Shown one piece after another: positions 38,294 to 50,093 of a stretch of 64,000 bases of DNA (position 1 is its first letter; each line of letters begins with the position of its first letter). Under the pieces are notes generated by a model that was given only the letters and a program-made list of their open reading frames with translations, had not been told where the DNA came from and ran no database searches. The stretch is from Polytrichum commune (Eukaryota > Streptophyta > Polytrichopsida > Polytrichales > Polytrichaceae). Made by a program: the position numbers and the translations under genes. The DNA lies in NCBI GenBank assembly GCA_950295325.1, contig OX485805.1:41874758-41938757 (forward strand). Reading direction: 5' to 3'.

Positions 38294-40298
38294 ACTAGCT
38301 GTGGAGAGCCCTGGCATTATGCCACTTTCCCGCCCTTGCTCCTCATTATACAGTCAATTTGTGTCCTCGGGGCCCTAAGTTGGAGGTGTTGGTTGTCCTC
38401 AGTTGCAAAGTGAGTATGGAAGCAGGTGCTATGGCAGACTGCAACTTGCATCTGGACAGAAGCATTGGACTTGGCATGGAGGAGGATGGCAAGGGTGGGT
38501 GGATTTCAGAGGGGAATAGCAGGAGCAAGAAGGTTCCTGCTATGAGGCCTGCAAGTTTCATCTGCGGTATCATCCAAGTCGTCAGTTGTTTTTTCTTTTG
38601 TTTCCTTTGTAACTTTCTTTTATTCTTCTACCTAGGGATCAAAGCCAGGGGATCAAAAAGTTCAGAGTAGTGTAAGATCAGTAGTTGTTTTGTGCTGGCA
38701 GGGCATTTGCCTTCATTGTTTGGTGTAAAGAGACAGCTTAGGCTTTGACCCCTGGCAGGCTCTATCTCAATGTGCATTTTGGTGTCTATCGACTCGGAAC
38801 AATGGTGCCGTATATGAATCAGAGGATGTGGGAATTGCAAAAGGAATGGAGGGGTCCTTTCTCTTGAAGTAGGAAGAGGAGAGTGAGATTGAATGGGGAC
38901 TCCAACCAAATTGTCTCAGCTGTCCAAGGACCAGGTTGTCACTGTAGTGAAGACTGCTGGTGCTGGAGAAAGTGAGGTCTTGGTTCACTAGATTTTAGGT
39001 GGGAGGGTTGCGGTGTAGTTTTGAGGGCTCTACTGCACAAGTATGTTATATTCATGAAAGTTTTACTGTCAAATCGAGAGAGTGCTGGTGCCATCTTTCA
39101 GACGCACATGGCCTCCTTGTTGATGCTTTACTTCTCTCAGCTCTTCCAAATTTATCTCATCAAATCAACATTGTCCTTGATGATCGAGTGCTTCTTTTGT
39201 TCCTTCATTTTATCATTGATTTGGGCTCGCAATTTATCCCTGCTTTGAGCGAGTCTCATCATTCCACATTCCCATGGTGAATTGTTTCTGGCCAGCTCAA
39301 TGTGTCTGCACAGCTGGCATGATGATTGTGAGCTGCACTTTTGTTGTGACTTAGTGTTTTGCCTGTCACACATTAAGTGGTGCACTGCGAAATTTCTTTT
39401 TTCAGATTGTTTCTGGAAATTCATATTACTATTTAGGTCATGTATGGTATTTTGCAGCAGGCAGAAGGTTGATATACTGCAATTCACTGCTCAGAAGCTT
39501 TGGCTTCTGCAAACTTCTGTTACACTAATCATCAAACTAGACTGGGTTGCAAACAGTGACCATTTTCGTCATATTTTGAGTACAGCCGGAATTCCACCAC
39601 TCTGAGCTAAAATTAGCTCTTGGTTACAGATAAACAATTCTTACGTAAAGTTGGATTTGCAGTATAACTGTTGGAGCTTTGTGTCATTTTAGACAGGTCC
39701 CATGCAGTCATATTGGTCCTTGTTTCATAGACCTGGATGTGGTCGTTTAGTTCCCTCCTAATTTCAGCGTAGGTATATCCATTGCTTGGATTTTTTCCAT
39801 CCAAGCAGGTCCAAGTTGGTTGCGTGACTCGACTGTAGACCTCTGTTCTTAAAAGTTGTGTGCATGTTGGTTGACAGCGTCTCTAGGTAACTTATTGACT
39901 TTACTGGTTGAAGTTGCTCAGAAGCTAGCTAGGTCACTGGCATTTCACTTAAGTTAGAGCATCATTTAGATTTCATAGGCGATTGTCCCGACGTGTACAT
40001 ATTCGATTTCATCATTCTAGTTTGGTGACATGCAGAAGGGCTGGACTTGGGCCATGTGTGTGACCACTTCTTATGGGAGAACAATTGTATAGGTGTCAAT
40101 ATCAATTCACTTGGGCTTTGAGTTAGAATTTTTGACCTCTCATAGATGTCCTATCCAAACAGCACCCTTTTGCATAGGACATCTTTGGAATGCTGCTGAT
40201 TCAAGAAGCTGTCACAAAACCCATTTTGAAGAGCTGTGGGAGGATTAGGGTGAAAAACATATGAATATATTGCAAATTTCTGAACTCACTCTCTCTTA
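38294..40298. other. 3' flank of the PP2A gene, no further gene seen
   Basis: The first few hundred bases should be 3' untranslated sequence. Open frames are short (up to about 110 codons) and unrecognised. The stretch ends at a TTA target site where the Harbinger element begins. Confidence 0.5.
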
Positions 40299-42150
40299 GG
40301 GGGGGGGGGGCCGCACCCGGGGGTCACAGGCCGGGACCGGTGCCGCAACCGGTCTTTATGTTGTGCCGGAGGCCGCACCCGGTGGGTCCATAGTGGACCG
40401 CCCGTAGGGGTGTCAGAGCTCGCCGGATTGACGTGGCTCCCGGAAATCGAAGTCTATCACACTGCAGGCTGGGATTTTTAACGTTGCCTACAAGCAACAT
40501 TAGGAGCCACTGCGGATGAGAACTTGGAGATGTGGACAGAATCTGTCCAGCAGCTGGTCGTCGGAGTTGACAGTGTCGCCGGTCCCGCGGGGCCGCTCCC
40601 GAGGGTTTGCGTTCTCCTGCACGAATTTTTTCTCGCGGGAGCTTCGATCGGCGTGGACGCTCATTGCGGATGTTCCAGTTCGAATGTGCGTGTCTGGTTT
40701 GCAAGCCGCGTCCGAGGATCTGCATCTCCCAGGGAGTAGCAACGAAGAGGCTTGCGCTTCGCTGCGCCTCGATAACTGCATAGCAGACAAATCTGGTGAG
40801 TGGATTGGGGGTCGTTTTTGCCGGGACTTCAAATGTTCGATGTTGTCCTCATGGTGCGGCATGCCAGGGGTGTAGGGGAGGCATGTGCTTCGGTCGTTTT
40901 TGCGCCATACTTGGCAATATGCACATTTGAAGGCCCCCTGCAGAGGCAGCGCTATGCCTTGCCGAAACCGCGTTATTCCGTCGTCTCTGCCGCTTGTTTT
41001 GCTTCCCCGAGTCTTCTCTGTCGCTGCTTGTGTGCCCTCTTCTTATGGTTGGCGACATTTGGTCCATTTCTTGAGGTCCAATGGCCCCCCAGGCGCATCT
41101 GTTCCCGACTTCGCCGCGGCATGTCTCCGGGTTTAAGGCTTATATTTGTTGGTTTTGGCTTCTCCCTCCTTTGTTTTCCCGTTTCCTTCAATGCAGCACG
41201 ACCTCCGCCAAGTGGCCGTCCCCGGAATGCTGCCGTCGAGGGTGGTCGGCATAGTAGGCCGACCTGCAGGTTCTATGGACATTTCTGCACATCCGCATCG
41301 GGGCTGGCTAGATGTAGTTGGCAGTCCTTTGCTTGAGTTTTTTCTCTCCTGGTTATTGGTCTCCGAATGTGCCTTCCAGCTGTGCTTGTGGTCTTTACTG
41401 CTGCGCCCCTGTGCTCCTGCGCCTCATTGCCATAGCCCTCTCTGTGTCTGTGTGAAATGGGGTCCATGTGTGCTGCATTTTTGGCTCCATGCTTCCCGGT
41501 TATTTGTGATCATCTCTCTCATGTCGCATCATTCAAGGGTTCTGGGATTCTCCCTTGCAATTTAAATGCCGTCTCGCAATAGTGCTTCTGGTTTTCTTCG
41601 CTGCCGTTGTCGGCATTGTTGCTGCAGTCCACTGTTTATCTCGAGACGTGCGCCATGCGGCTCTTGGCAGCTGAATGCTTCTATGGTGTTGGCCCATGCC
41701 AACACAGGACATCAATGCAGTGTCGCTGCCATGCTGCACTTGCAGTCATCGAGTTTGTTTTTTTGTCATTGAACGCATGCATTCTTTCGAACAACTGCTG
41801 CTTCGCCGCGTGAGTATTTGTTATTGTTGGGACGGTGTTGTGTTGGGGTGCTCTGTTTTTTGGCTGCCAATCCAGCATTTATCTGCGACTGGTCTTCCAG
41901 AATGAGGCGAATGTGTGCATGTTCGTCTGCAGTGTCCGTGCTTGCTGCGGGTGGCCGTCTCTGCACATGTTTTTTGCACGTCCGAGTGCAGACATCCAGG
42001 CGTCTCTGCAATCGGTGTTGGGTTCCCCCTCTTCCAGGGCATTGTGGCAGTGGCCATGCAGCGGTGTGATACTTGGCACTTTTCCCTGAATAATTTTTTT
42101 GCTTTCCATGCAGACTGGCCAATGCTGCAGATTGCGTCCTTCACCTCTGC

Positions 42151-43632
42151 GTGCATCCACACCGGTTCCTACATCGAGGGATGGACGACATCGTTGACCT
42201 AGAGGACGGCTTCCAGTGTCCTTCATCACAAGCACCACAGGATGGGGATTGCGGATATGCATCCGGGTTTATGGACAGTCAATCGCAGCTGCCCTCTGCG
42301 CCTGTGGGCAGCAGAGGAGGAGGCCATCCTAAGGGCAGAAATGATGCCTCGAGGTCGTTACAGGGTGCTTCCCAATCCCAAACCACACTTCCCCAGAAAT
42401 TGCGAGGGCCCAATTGGACCGAAGCGGAAATGTTGGTCCTTATAGGTCAGAAACGTATTGAGTGGGATGGTAGGCATAATTGTAGCCAACCCTCTCTTGC
42501 CAAGTTTGTATATGGTACGACAACGTGGAAATTGGTGTTGGCGGGGTGCATGGCTGTGGTGGGTTTCCGTGTGAGAGATGCTGACCAATTGACAAACAAG
42601 TGGGATGGATTGATAAAGGACTACAAAAAACTCAAAGAATACTTGGAGGGAACGGGTTCATGGAATTGGTGGGGCATGAATAGAGAGGAGAAAAGGGAGT
42701 TGTGCAAGACAAGAAGATTGCCTCTTGAGTTTAGCGAGGGCATGTACAATGAAATGGAGAGCTTTGTTGGCAAGCGGCAGATTTTTGGCCGCGCCTCGGA
42801 TGTGGTCGACTCCGACCGATTGGGTTCACCTCCGGCCAAACACTTTTCCCGGTCCCCACCCTCTCCTCGTGGAGCCACATTTGTGGGGGCAGGCAGCCCT
42901 GCCACTAGTGCCACAACCGCTCCAGCCTCACCCACTGTAGGGACACCTGGAGACGACTTGCCCGGTTCAACAGGTCGTAAGCGCAAAGCGGTGGGCACTG
43001 ACAACCTGGTGGACTTCGTAAAGGACTTCAACTACGACTACCTTTCGCGAGTGGAATCACAAGAGAGGGACAAGAGGTCGTGGAGGAGTGAGGTAATGGC
43101 ACTTGACATAGCGCGGGAGGCAAGGATTGCACACAAAGAGGCGGAAGCTTCTAGCATGGACAAAAAACTTTATGAATTGGAGGTTGAAAGAACAAAAAAT
43201 TTGGGCAACATGACAAGCGCGTTGCTTATGCTAGCAACATCCATGGATGCCCTCACCAGGTGCTGTGTCAACCCCATAACTATTGCAATCAATTCACATT
43301 CATGTGTCATGCTCTCCGCGAATGTCTTGCTATGTACTCAGAGTTTTGTGTCCGTACCAGGTAATCCAACAAGTCCTCTCTCGCCATCTTCCCTTCCAAC
43401 AATGCTCTATCCTCACTCACAAGGCCCATTGGCCTTGGAGGATGGAATATGTCATCATCCTCCCTTCGGAGGAGGTCATGTGCATCCATTGTGGGCAGGT
43501 GGCAGTCCGCAAGTATTTGGTCCAAGGTTCGGTCTTTGCTTGCCAGGAGTATGTTGTGCAAAACACAACACGCGTGTACAACCGTTGGTAGGAAATCCAG
43601 TTTCAAGGATGACTTTCCTCCAATCTCTTTGA
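42151..43632 (+). CDS. Harbinger Myb/SANT-like (trihelix-type) DNA-binding protein
   Basis: An open frame of 493 codons. Residues about 86-165 form a Myb/SANT-like trihelix domain with three spaced aromatic anchors: NWTEAEM near 88, TTTWKLVL near 123-130, and TNKWDGLIKDYKKLKEYL near 148-165. A Ser/Pro/Thr-rich linker follows (225-275) with a basic GRKRKA patch (275-280), a likely nuclear signal. Next comes a charged coiled coil (about 300-355). Residues beyond about 370 run antisense to the 3' end of the transposase gene and look unlike protein, so the true end is probably earlier or reached by splicing (a GTGCTG donor lies near 43261). An ATG at 42181 (MDDIVDLEDGF) is an equally good start. 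In plant Harbinger elements this protein helps bind transposon ends and import the transposase. Confidence 0.75.
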   Translation: MHPHRFLHRGMDDIVDLEDGFQCPSSQAPQDGDCGYASGFMDSQSQLPSAPVGSRGGGHPKGRNDASRSLQGASQSQTTLPQKLRGPNWTEAEMLVLIGQKRIEWDGRHNCSQPSLAKFVYGTTTWKLVLAGCMAVVGFRVRDADQLTNKWDGLIKDYKKLKEYLEGTGSWNWWGMNREEKRELCKTRRLPLEFSEGMYNEMESFVGKRQIFGRASDVVDSDRLGSPPAKHFSRSPPSPRGATFVGAGSPATSATTAPASPTVGTPGDDLPGSTGRKRKAVGTDNLVDFVKDFNYDYLSRVESQERDKRSWRSEVMALDIAREARIAHKEAEASSMDKKLYELEVERTKNLGNMTSALLMLATSMDALTRCCVNPITIAINSHSCVMLSANVLLCTQSFVSVPGNPTSPLSPSSLPTMLYPHSQGPLALEDGICHHPPFGGGHVHPLWAGGSPQVFGPRFGLCLPGVCCAKHNTRVQPLVGNPVSRMTFLQSL

Positions 43633-45061
43633 ACCTGGCTTTCAGTATGCCGAAGGCTCTCTCCACGCACATGCGAGTAGATGAGTGCTTGCGGTTGAAC
43701 CACACCTCTTCGTTTGTCAAAGCCATGCCCATGGGTCCCATCTTGAATGGTGTTATGCACCAACTCAAGAGAGGGTACCCACGGTCCGCCACTATGTAGG
43801 GCGGGAATGGCAAAGCCGCGGGCCACGTCAAAGGGTCGTCGTGAAATCCTCCCATAACACCCTCCTCCACCTCCATGTAGAGCTCCAATGATTTGAAGTG
43901 TGCGCTATCGTGCAATGAGCCGGGTGGACCGGTGTTCATTGATGTGAAATAGCATTTAGTGTCCACAACCCCCTGGAGCAAAATAGAGAACGACTTGTTC
44001 CGATTTCGATGGTCTGCAGCCACAATGCTATTGGGCGGTGCCGAGATGTACACGTGCGTGCCATCTATGGCGCCGATACAGTTTGGCAACCATTGTTTAG
44101 ATTGGAAAGAAGCTGTGACCCTTGCCAGTCTCCGACCAGTCGGCCAGGCTATGAGGTGGCCAAAATTGGCGCTAATGGCAGAGCACACTTGCCGTAGAAT
44201 TCCATGCACTGTTGATTTCCCAAGTGCAGCTTTGTCGGCAACTAGTGGTATTGAAACACCGTGCATAAGTTTGAACAATGTCACAACCACTTTTTTTTCC
44301 ACCCCAATGGGTTGTCTCCAATGCGTGTGTTGTCCCTGTATGAAAGGTCGAAGATCTTGCACAAGCCTATCAAATGTCCTCCGCCGCATTCTCAAAATGT
44401 CGTAGAACATGTCGGGGGTGTAGATGTTGAACAAATATTCTTCAAACCAACATGTGGACCTTGGTTTGACGTACCACTTTGCATCCAAAATGTTAATGTG
44501 CCAAGCAACAAGGTCAAGAATTTGCTTTTCGTGTGGGTGCGCCAGTGTTTCGTCTTCAGATTCATGCCTTGAATACGCACTGCTTGATGTTCCGATCCCA
44601 GCGCCATCTTCTCCCACCTTTGATTTCTTCCTGTGCAAAAGGAGTGACTTCGTTGCCTCCACCGAGGCATTATGCATGTGCATCATAACCAGCGACATGT
44701 CTATGATTGCCACAAGATTAGGAATCGCAGAGGGAACTGCAGTTCTAAGGAGTGACCTCGGCTGCCGTGGTGTGTTTAGGGGCATGCTGCAAGGATCGGC
44801 ACGTCCAGAGGCGGGTGAGGTGCATGGACCAGCTGCTGGAGGTGGGATCGGAGAGCCTGCTGCGGATATGGGTGCACCCGAACGGAGAGGATATGGAGAT
44901 GGTGGAGGTGCTGCAGGGCCTTCGCGAACAGAATCTGGCGGACGGAGAGTCTGGGAGCGGAGGGATGGTCGGGCAGGGCTTGAGCCGGATTGAAACGCGT
45001 CCTCGGCATTGGTGGCAGGAACCTTCAGCCAAAGAAAACGGGAACACAAATTACTGCCCAT
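43307..45061 (-). CDS. PIF/Harbinger DDE transposase, intact
   Basis: A single open frame of 584 aa. Residues about 1-115 are Pro/Ala/Ser-rich. A charged stretch leads to a helix-turn-helix region (about 255-292; VADKAALGKSTVHGILRQV). The DDE nuclease domain follows with all three catalytic acids: D333 in GAIDGTHV, D426 in ADRGYPLL and E467 in RMCVERAFGILKARF. The rest matches the harbinger nuclease family (HRNRNKSFSILLQGVVD, PGSLHDS, NRKHSSTR). The protein cuts and rejoins the transposon ends at TWA targets. No stop or frameshift interrupts it. The Pro-rich N-terminus may be preceded by spliced exons: an AG acceptor lies before VPATNAEDAF at residue 14, and an unassigned open frame lies upstream at 46609-46109. 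Confidence 0.9.
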   Translation of the reverse strand: MGSNLCSRFLWLKVPATNAEDAFQSGSSPARPSLRSQTLRPPDSVREGPAAPPPSPYPLRSGAPISAAGSPIPPPAAGPCTSPASGRADPCSMPLNTPRQPRSLLRTAVPSAIPNLVAIIDMSLVMMHMHNASVEATKSLLLHRKKSKVGEDGAGIGTSSSAYSRHESEDETLAHPHEKQILDLVAWHINILDAKWYVKPRSTCWFEEYLFNIYTPDMFYDILRMRRRTFDRLVQDLRPFIQGQHTHWRQPIGVEKKVVVTLFKLMHGVSIPLVADKAALGKSTVHGILRQVCSAISANFGHLIAWPTGRRLARVTASFQSKQWLPNCIGAIDGTHVYISAPPNSIVAADHRNRNKSFSILLQGVVDTKCYFTSMNTGPPGSLHDSAHFKSLELYMEVEEGVMGGFHDDPLTWPAALPFPPYIVADRGYPLLSWCITPFKMGPMGMALTNEEVWFNRKHSSTRMCVERAFGILKARFKEIGGKSSLKLDFLPTVVHACCVLHNILLASKDRTLDQILADCHLPTMDAHDLLRREDDDIFHPPRPMGLVSEDRALLEGKMAREDLLDYLVRTQNSEYIARHSRRA

Positions 45062-46108
45062 GTTTTTAGTAGCATTCAGCTGATTTTTTTAGCAGGCCGC
45101 TTAGTTTTTAGCACTCTGTAGGAACAATCGTTATGGCTATGTCCTGGTTTTGGCTTGCAGCGTGGCAGCAATGTAGACGCCAGCAGCTGCAGAGCAATGT
45201 ACAATGAACTTTGCTCTGGCAGTCATTCCGAGCCGGAATACTAAGCAATTTTTGGAGCCATGCACGGAAACGAGTTTAACTGCGTTGCTGCATGCACATG
45301 GCGCTGTCTGGTCTGAGTATGTGTCCTGCTTGTGGATGTTGTAGTCTGTGAATGCAAGCAGGTTCTTGGGTTGGGCTGTATTGGATTATGGGTGAATATG
45401 TTGCACTGCATACAACCTGCTTGTGTTCTGTAAGCACTCCGCATGTGCGGCAACAACGACATGCACAAAAACAAGGGCCTTAAACGCGACGATGGAATTC
45501 CTTGCAAAGGAATGCACGGAAGATCCGAACCAATCGCGCACACATATTAAAGGCTAATCGAAAACACAAAAAAATACACTGATCGCTTCCAGAGTGTAGA
45601 CCTGTGCCCACAACATATTGACTGGGATTCGCGGAGACGGTTGCAGCCACACACACAGGGCAATGAAAACACCATACCAACCACATGTCCTGGGGGCGTG
45701 CTTGCATGGCTCCGAAAGGGTGTTAACGCAGGTGGAAGACCTGGACACCATAACGATTCGCGACAGGCACAAGAATTTTGCCTGCAGACGGCACAAGAAA
45801 GACATGACGCAGGTGTGACATGCAACAGGGGGCCCAATGCTGAGGAGACCGAAGCAGTATGTGGCAGAAGGCGACACCCAGACGGGGACGTGACTAGACG
45901 GCGAGTTTCTTGTGCAATACTGATTGCAGGCTGCACTACGGTGCGGAAGCGAACAACCACGCAGAATATTACTGCTAAACAACAAAGAATTGGAATGCAA
46001 GCACCCACATAACTAAATGCAGACACACAAACAATTGGCCACAAACACCAACAGGGAGAGGGGGCAAAAATTGGAGTGCCAGGAAAAGTGTGACACGAAG
46101 TATTCGAA

Positions 46109-46609
46109 TCAAAACTTGAATTCCAAGGATTGTTGCGGGCAGAAGACCCTAAACAAGCAGACTGCCGTAGCGGGCGACATACACCGCATCCGTGCAACTG
46201 CGATACTGGGAAAACTACCTACATGTGCATGAAGACTCTGAAACGCGAGGTCAACTGCGGCAAGCCTGCCCCTAATGGCGTCGAAGGGGTTCACTGGTGC
46301 CACGGATTCCTGGTGTCTTGGAGGAAATTGGAGACCAATGTCATCGTCACGGATCATTAGCAACAGAGAGCGCCCCAACTCGTGCATTTCCAGGGAAGCC
46401 TCCGAGTCGAACCGGACCATGAGAGCCCGAAGATTGCCGCAGTCCTCCTCCAACTCCCATCTGCAATACATTTCGAGGAGGGGAAGAAGTTCCATGCACG
46501 TGGCATGGAGAGCATGGTGGGATGGGGTACTGGACCCGCGATGTCTTCGCCAAACGAGCTGACCTGCAGCAGCATACCCATTAGGGATAAATCGTCGGCG
46601 ACAACACAC
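46109..46609 (-). CDS. Unassigned open frame in the Harbinger element, possible 5' exon
   Basis: A 166-codon frame on the transposase strand, 1.0 kb upstream of it. The segment LLPLLEMYCRWELEEDCGNL and the following DAIRGRLAAVDLAFQ stretch have a plausible amphipathic-helix composition, unlike the other GC-rich shadow frames here. A possible GTAGGT splice donor follows LHAHV (about 46219). It may be an upstream exon of the transposase transcript or a separate small protein. No family is recognised. Confidence 0.3.
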   Translation of the reverse strand: MCCRRRFIPNGYAAAGQLVWRRHRGSSTPSHHALHATCMELLPLLEMYCRWELEEDCGNLRALMVRFDSEASLEMHELGRSLLLMIRDDDIGLQFPPRHQESVAPVNPFDAIRGRLAAVDLAFQSLHAHVGSFPSIAVARMRCMSPATAVCLFRVFCPQQSLEFKF

Positions 46610-47435
46610 TGTGCATGCAAAAACGCTGCCAGATAATATCCCACATTGAAAGAAAACCCCATGCAGGGGGGAGGACAGAAACTAACCCAATTTCGTGGCT
46701 CGAAACTCGGCCTCATGCGGCACCGAGTGGGAGTAATATGCATAACAGAATAGTTTGTAGCCATGCCAGTAATCCTCCGCCCTGCACAAACATTGGGCAT
46801 GTTCCATAACACGTAAGGCATATCAAAACAGGTCGGTAAATTGCTCCAAACATGGGCACATCACGACACAGAAAAACAATGCACAGCAGTCCACCGCAGA
46901 CCGCATCCCCCAGCTGGTCACTGCGCAACCATGGGTCACGCAGATAAACGGAGCAGGAATGCCGAGGCCTAGAGTGAAACCCGACCCAAACACGCAAAAC
47001 AGAAGACGGAGCACACACAATCCAGAATTCCGCGATTGCGAAGCCAATGCCCACACAAAAGACAATGTGCATGTCACCCAAAATTCAGGAGCCGCAACTC
47101 GCTATCGATCGCAATGTTCTCTTCCATCCCGGCAACTGTTGAACAGATTTTCGGGGACAGCCGCAAGGGTGTGGGAAACCAGAGAACCCTCGGAGGTGTC
47201 GATGCCCCAGAGCCCTCGGAACGACGTCAGCTACAGCACCCTCGAAACAACGAACGCACAACAGAAAATTGTGGATGAACTACGCCATGTCCGCAACGGA
47301 ACCGCCCTGTGTGGCCCCCGACACAACACCGCCACGCCGGACCAACTACCCCTACCTACCCGGTTTGGGGGTTCCAGGTAGGCCTTCCTCCCTACCGGAC
47401 CCGCTCCAACACCCCCTGGTGCGGGGTGGCCCTTA

Positions 47436-48760
47436 GCTATGGAAGTCCTTTCCTAGACCCATGCTTTTTCCACAGTCAATGGCTCTCAAACCTGTCCTAT
47501 CACTTGTCTAGAACCTCCCCGTTGTGGTCCAAAACCGACCCCACTTTCTCCCAAAATTGTTTCCACACTAAAACCAACAATTGACCCAAAAAAATATTGT
47601 GCCTTTATAACATTTGCACACAAGATTATACATCACATATAAGTAATTCACTCCTAGTTAAGTCCCAACATTTGTCCAAATACAATCCCACTTCCGCCCA
47701 AAACCAATTCACATTCTCCCAAAACCACCCTGCTTTTCACCCAAATCTACCTCCACTTTGCATTGAGAAACATTCGGATTGTTTAAGGTGTGCTTTGGTT
47801 ACATGGTTCGAAGGCGTGCACATTGCATAGGGCACACTTTTGAGAAAGGGGGGGGGGGGGTTTGGAAATAGCACCCTCTTATCTTAGGACCGGGGAAACT
47901 TGGGTATCAAAACACCCTTTCATGAACCCCACTGTTGGACTCAAAATTTGACACAAGGTTGAAGTTTGCTTTCTCAACTATGAGGATTATATTGTTGGAC
48001 ATGGATTGTTGAGGTTTAACACTGCATCTTTCTCAGACTTATGTAATTAGGCTTTAATGTAAACACTTTGGGTCCAAAAGTTTATTCTCAACCAATAGGA
48101 TTGCTTGACTTTGGAGTTTCTTGGGTCTTGGATGTTGATGTGAACCTGTCCTTAACTAGACATCAACCTCACCTTGAGATCTAGGCTTCTTAAGGGCAGT
48201 CCTTATATTTGGATCCCATATCTTAAGAAATAAGTTAAAAAGGGATCACCACATACAAGCGTACCCCTCACCATCCAACATAAAAACATGACACCCTATA
48301 GATTTATGGTTGTATAATCTCAAATAACTTTGACTAGACTAATTTGGAGTCTTTGAAACGTATTTCGTGTCAAATCAGTTTTAAATAGTATCATATGGAC
48401 TAAATTCTATTTCTAGGGTTTTATGTTGCAAGAATGAGAGGTAAGCTCATATACAATAATTCTCTCTCGCCAAGAAATAGGGCCAAAGTGGTCACAACCA
48501 TTTTCACATGACCCTAGATAAAGGCGTTTATTATGGTAGCTAATAACTTGTGAGGAAAATTAGCAAATTTTGATCACAAACCACAATTGTGGCCAGATTG
48601 TCTACTACTACATACAAAATAGTACCATGTTGGCTACAAGATCACGTCTTCAAAAAAAATGTAGAATTTTTTTTATTGAAATTGACTACAATTGTCAAGG
48701 CCTTTTTGGTATCTTGTAATGGATTAATGTCCGCTTTATTAAGTAGTAATCCTCTACTTA
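47436..48760. other. Intergenic DNA, decayed repeats
   Basis: No gene. The inverted segments around 48240-48290 and 48418-48470 (tacaagcgtacccctcaccat and its relative near gagaggtaagctcatataca) mark a diverged relative of the 51081-51325 element. Confidence 0.45.
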
Positions 48761-49281
48761 GGCCCCCTTCACACTAGAGATGTTGAGAGCATGAAGTTCG
48801 ACACCTCAAATAAAGGAACCTTCTCATTAATGGGGAGCCCCTTTACACATGCTTGTTCACTCAAATCTAGTTTGCACTTAAGCTTTCAACTTGAGAACTT
48901 GAACCCTATACCGGGATTACTATGTTTTTATGGCATTTTCTTGGTCATTTTTACTAGCTCACAATTAACATCATTAGTCATCACTTCTTGGATGTCACCT
49001 AGGAATGTCAAGGCTTCGAGCTCTTGTATTGTGGGTCTAAAACCAAAGGGCTTTCAAGCACTGTTTGGCTTGTCACATTTTTCTTTTCATTTTTCTTTTC
49101 ATTTTAGCATCATTGACCCCTTGATATCCTACTTTGAGCATGACCAATTTACATTTACTGAAAGTGTTTAGAACTTGAGGTTTGGTGAGCTTTAGAAGAA
49201 TGTTTGTCAACTCCAAGCTTGTCAAACTATCAAACATTGCAAGTTCAAGCTTTCAAATCAAGCTCTAGTGTAAAGGGGGCC
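48761..49281 (+). mobile_element. Harbinger-like MITE, family C, 521 bp
   Basis: The ends are ggcccccttcacactagag and the complement of ggccccctttacactagag, near-perfect over 19 bp. Flanks are TTA and TTC, a duplication with one mismatch. It is related to the interrupted element at 20195-21441. No real coding frame. Confidence 0.8.
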
Positions 49282-49606
49282 TTCACTCACTACTAAACCA
49301 CTAAAGTGGTGCACCTATTATGGATTTTTTTTTGAATTTTAACAAGTGTAGAGGTTTGATAACAAAATAATTATTGTGTGATCAGAAAAGTCCAAACATG
49401 AAACATGACAATCAAACCTGCAATTTTTGGAGTCAGGATGAATATATTATGCATTCTTGAAGTGAAAGTCATAGATGATATATAATAAATTTCTTTTGCA
49501 TTTTTGCATCTTTTGAATGTTTGCATTTTAAGCTTGGGTATATATTCTGTACATCCACATTATAATCCATTGTAGGTCATAGTTAACAATAAGTGCACAC
49601 ATCTTA

Positions 49607-50093
49607 GGGCCGCTTAACACAAAGACCAAAGAGCCGTGACCTTGAACATCATCCAAAGGTAATACCTTTGGGATATAGAGTTTTGCAATTGGTGGGCTCT
49701 CAAGGTTAGTGTAAAGTGAAAGTGGACCCTGTTGAGGGACCCCAACATATTTCATGGACAATCCAAAAGAGCAAGTAATCCGGGACCCCACCATGGCAAC
49801 ATAATATTCTAGGAGTCAATGACAACTTAATTGCTTGCCACGCCCCCTACTTTTGCAATAGACCACCTCTTTTTGATGGGCCTAACGCAATTATCCAGTA
49901 GACCATGAAATATTATCCACTTGGTGCCATGTAAGATGGGCATGTAGATTTTTCATCCATTGAAATTTCTTTCATCCCTTAGGCCCTCATGGTCTAGTAT
50001 AAAGCGATCTTGGACCGTCTCCGGCTTCTCGACCAATCATATAATTTGTAAATTGCGGGTGAAGGGCCCTCAATGTGCACTATAAAGTGGCCC
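49607..50093. mobile_element. Harbinger-like MITE, 487 bp, TTA duplication
   Basis: Perfect TTA flanks occur at 49604-49606 and 50094-50096. The left end is gggccgcttaacac; the right end, complemented, starts gggccactttatagtg and continues attgagggccc, as in family A. The interior differs from family A. Confidence 0.8.

Larger units (their letters stand above)
40299..47432. mobile_element. PIF/Harbinger DNA transposon, 7.1 kb, apparently complete
   Basis: A TTA duplication (40296-40298 and 47433-47435) brackets a GC-rich block in AT-rich DNA. The left end is a run of 12 G followed by CCGCACCCGGGGGT. The right end, complemented, is GGGCCACCCCGCACCAGGGG, so both ends contain GGGCC(A/G)C and a CCGCACC.GGGGGT core. 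The ccgcacccgg core recurs about 60 bp inside the left end. The element carries the two proteins typical of this superfamily, a DDE transposase and a Myb/SANT-like protein, in convergent orientation, plus extra open frames. TTA/TWA duplications are diagnostic of PIF/Harbinger. Confidence 0.88.

Noticed and set aside
40324-42262. Many overlapping frames of 65-180 codons in the left third of the Harbinger element
   Set aside because: All six frames are open in places; none has a domain. Treated as leader or subterminal sequence.
45547-46197. 216- and 148-codon minus-strand frames inside the Harbinger element
   Set aside because: Cys/Ser/Pro-rich, overlapping in two frames; typical of GC-rich DNA with few stops.
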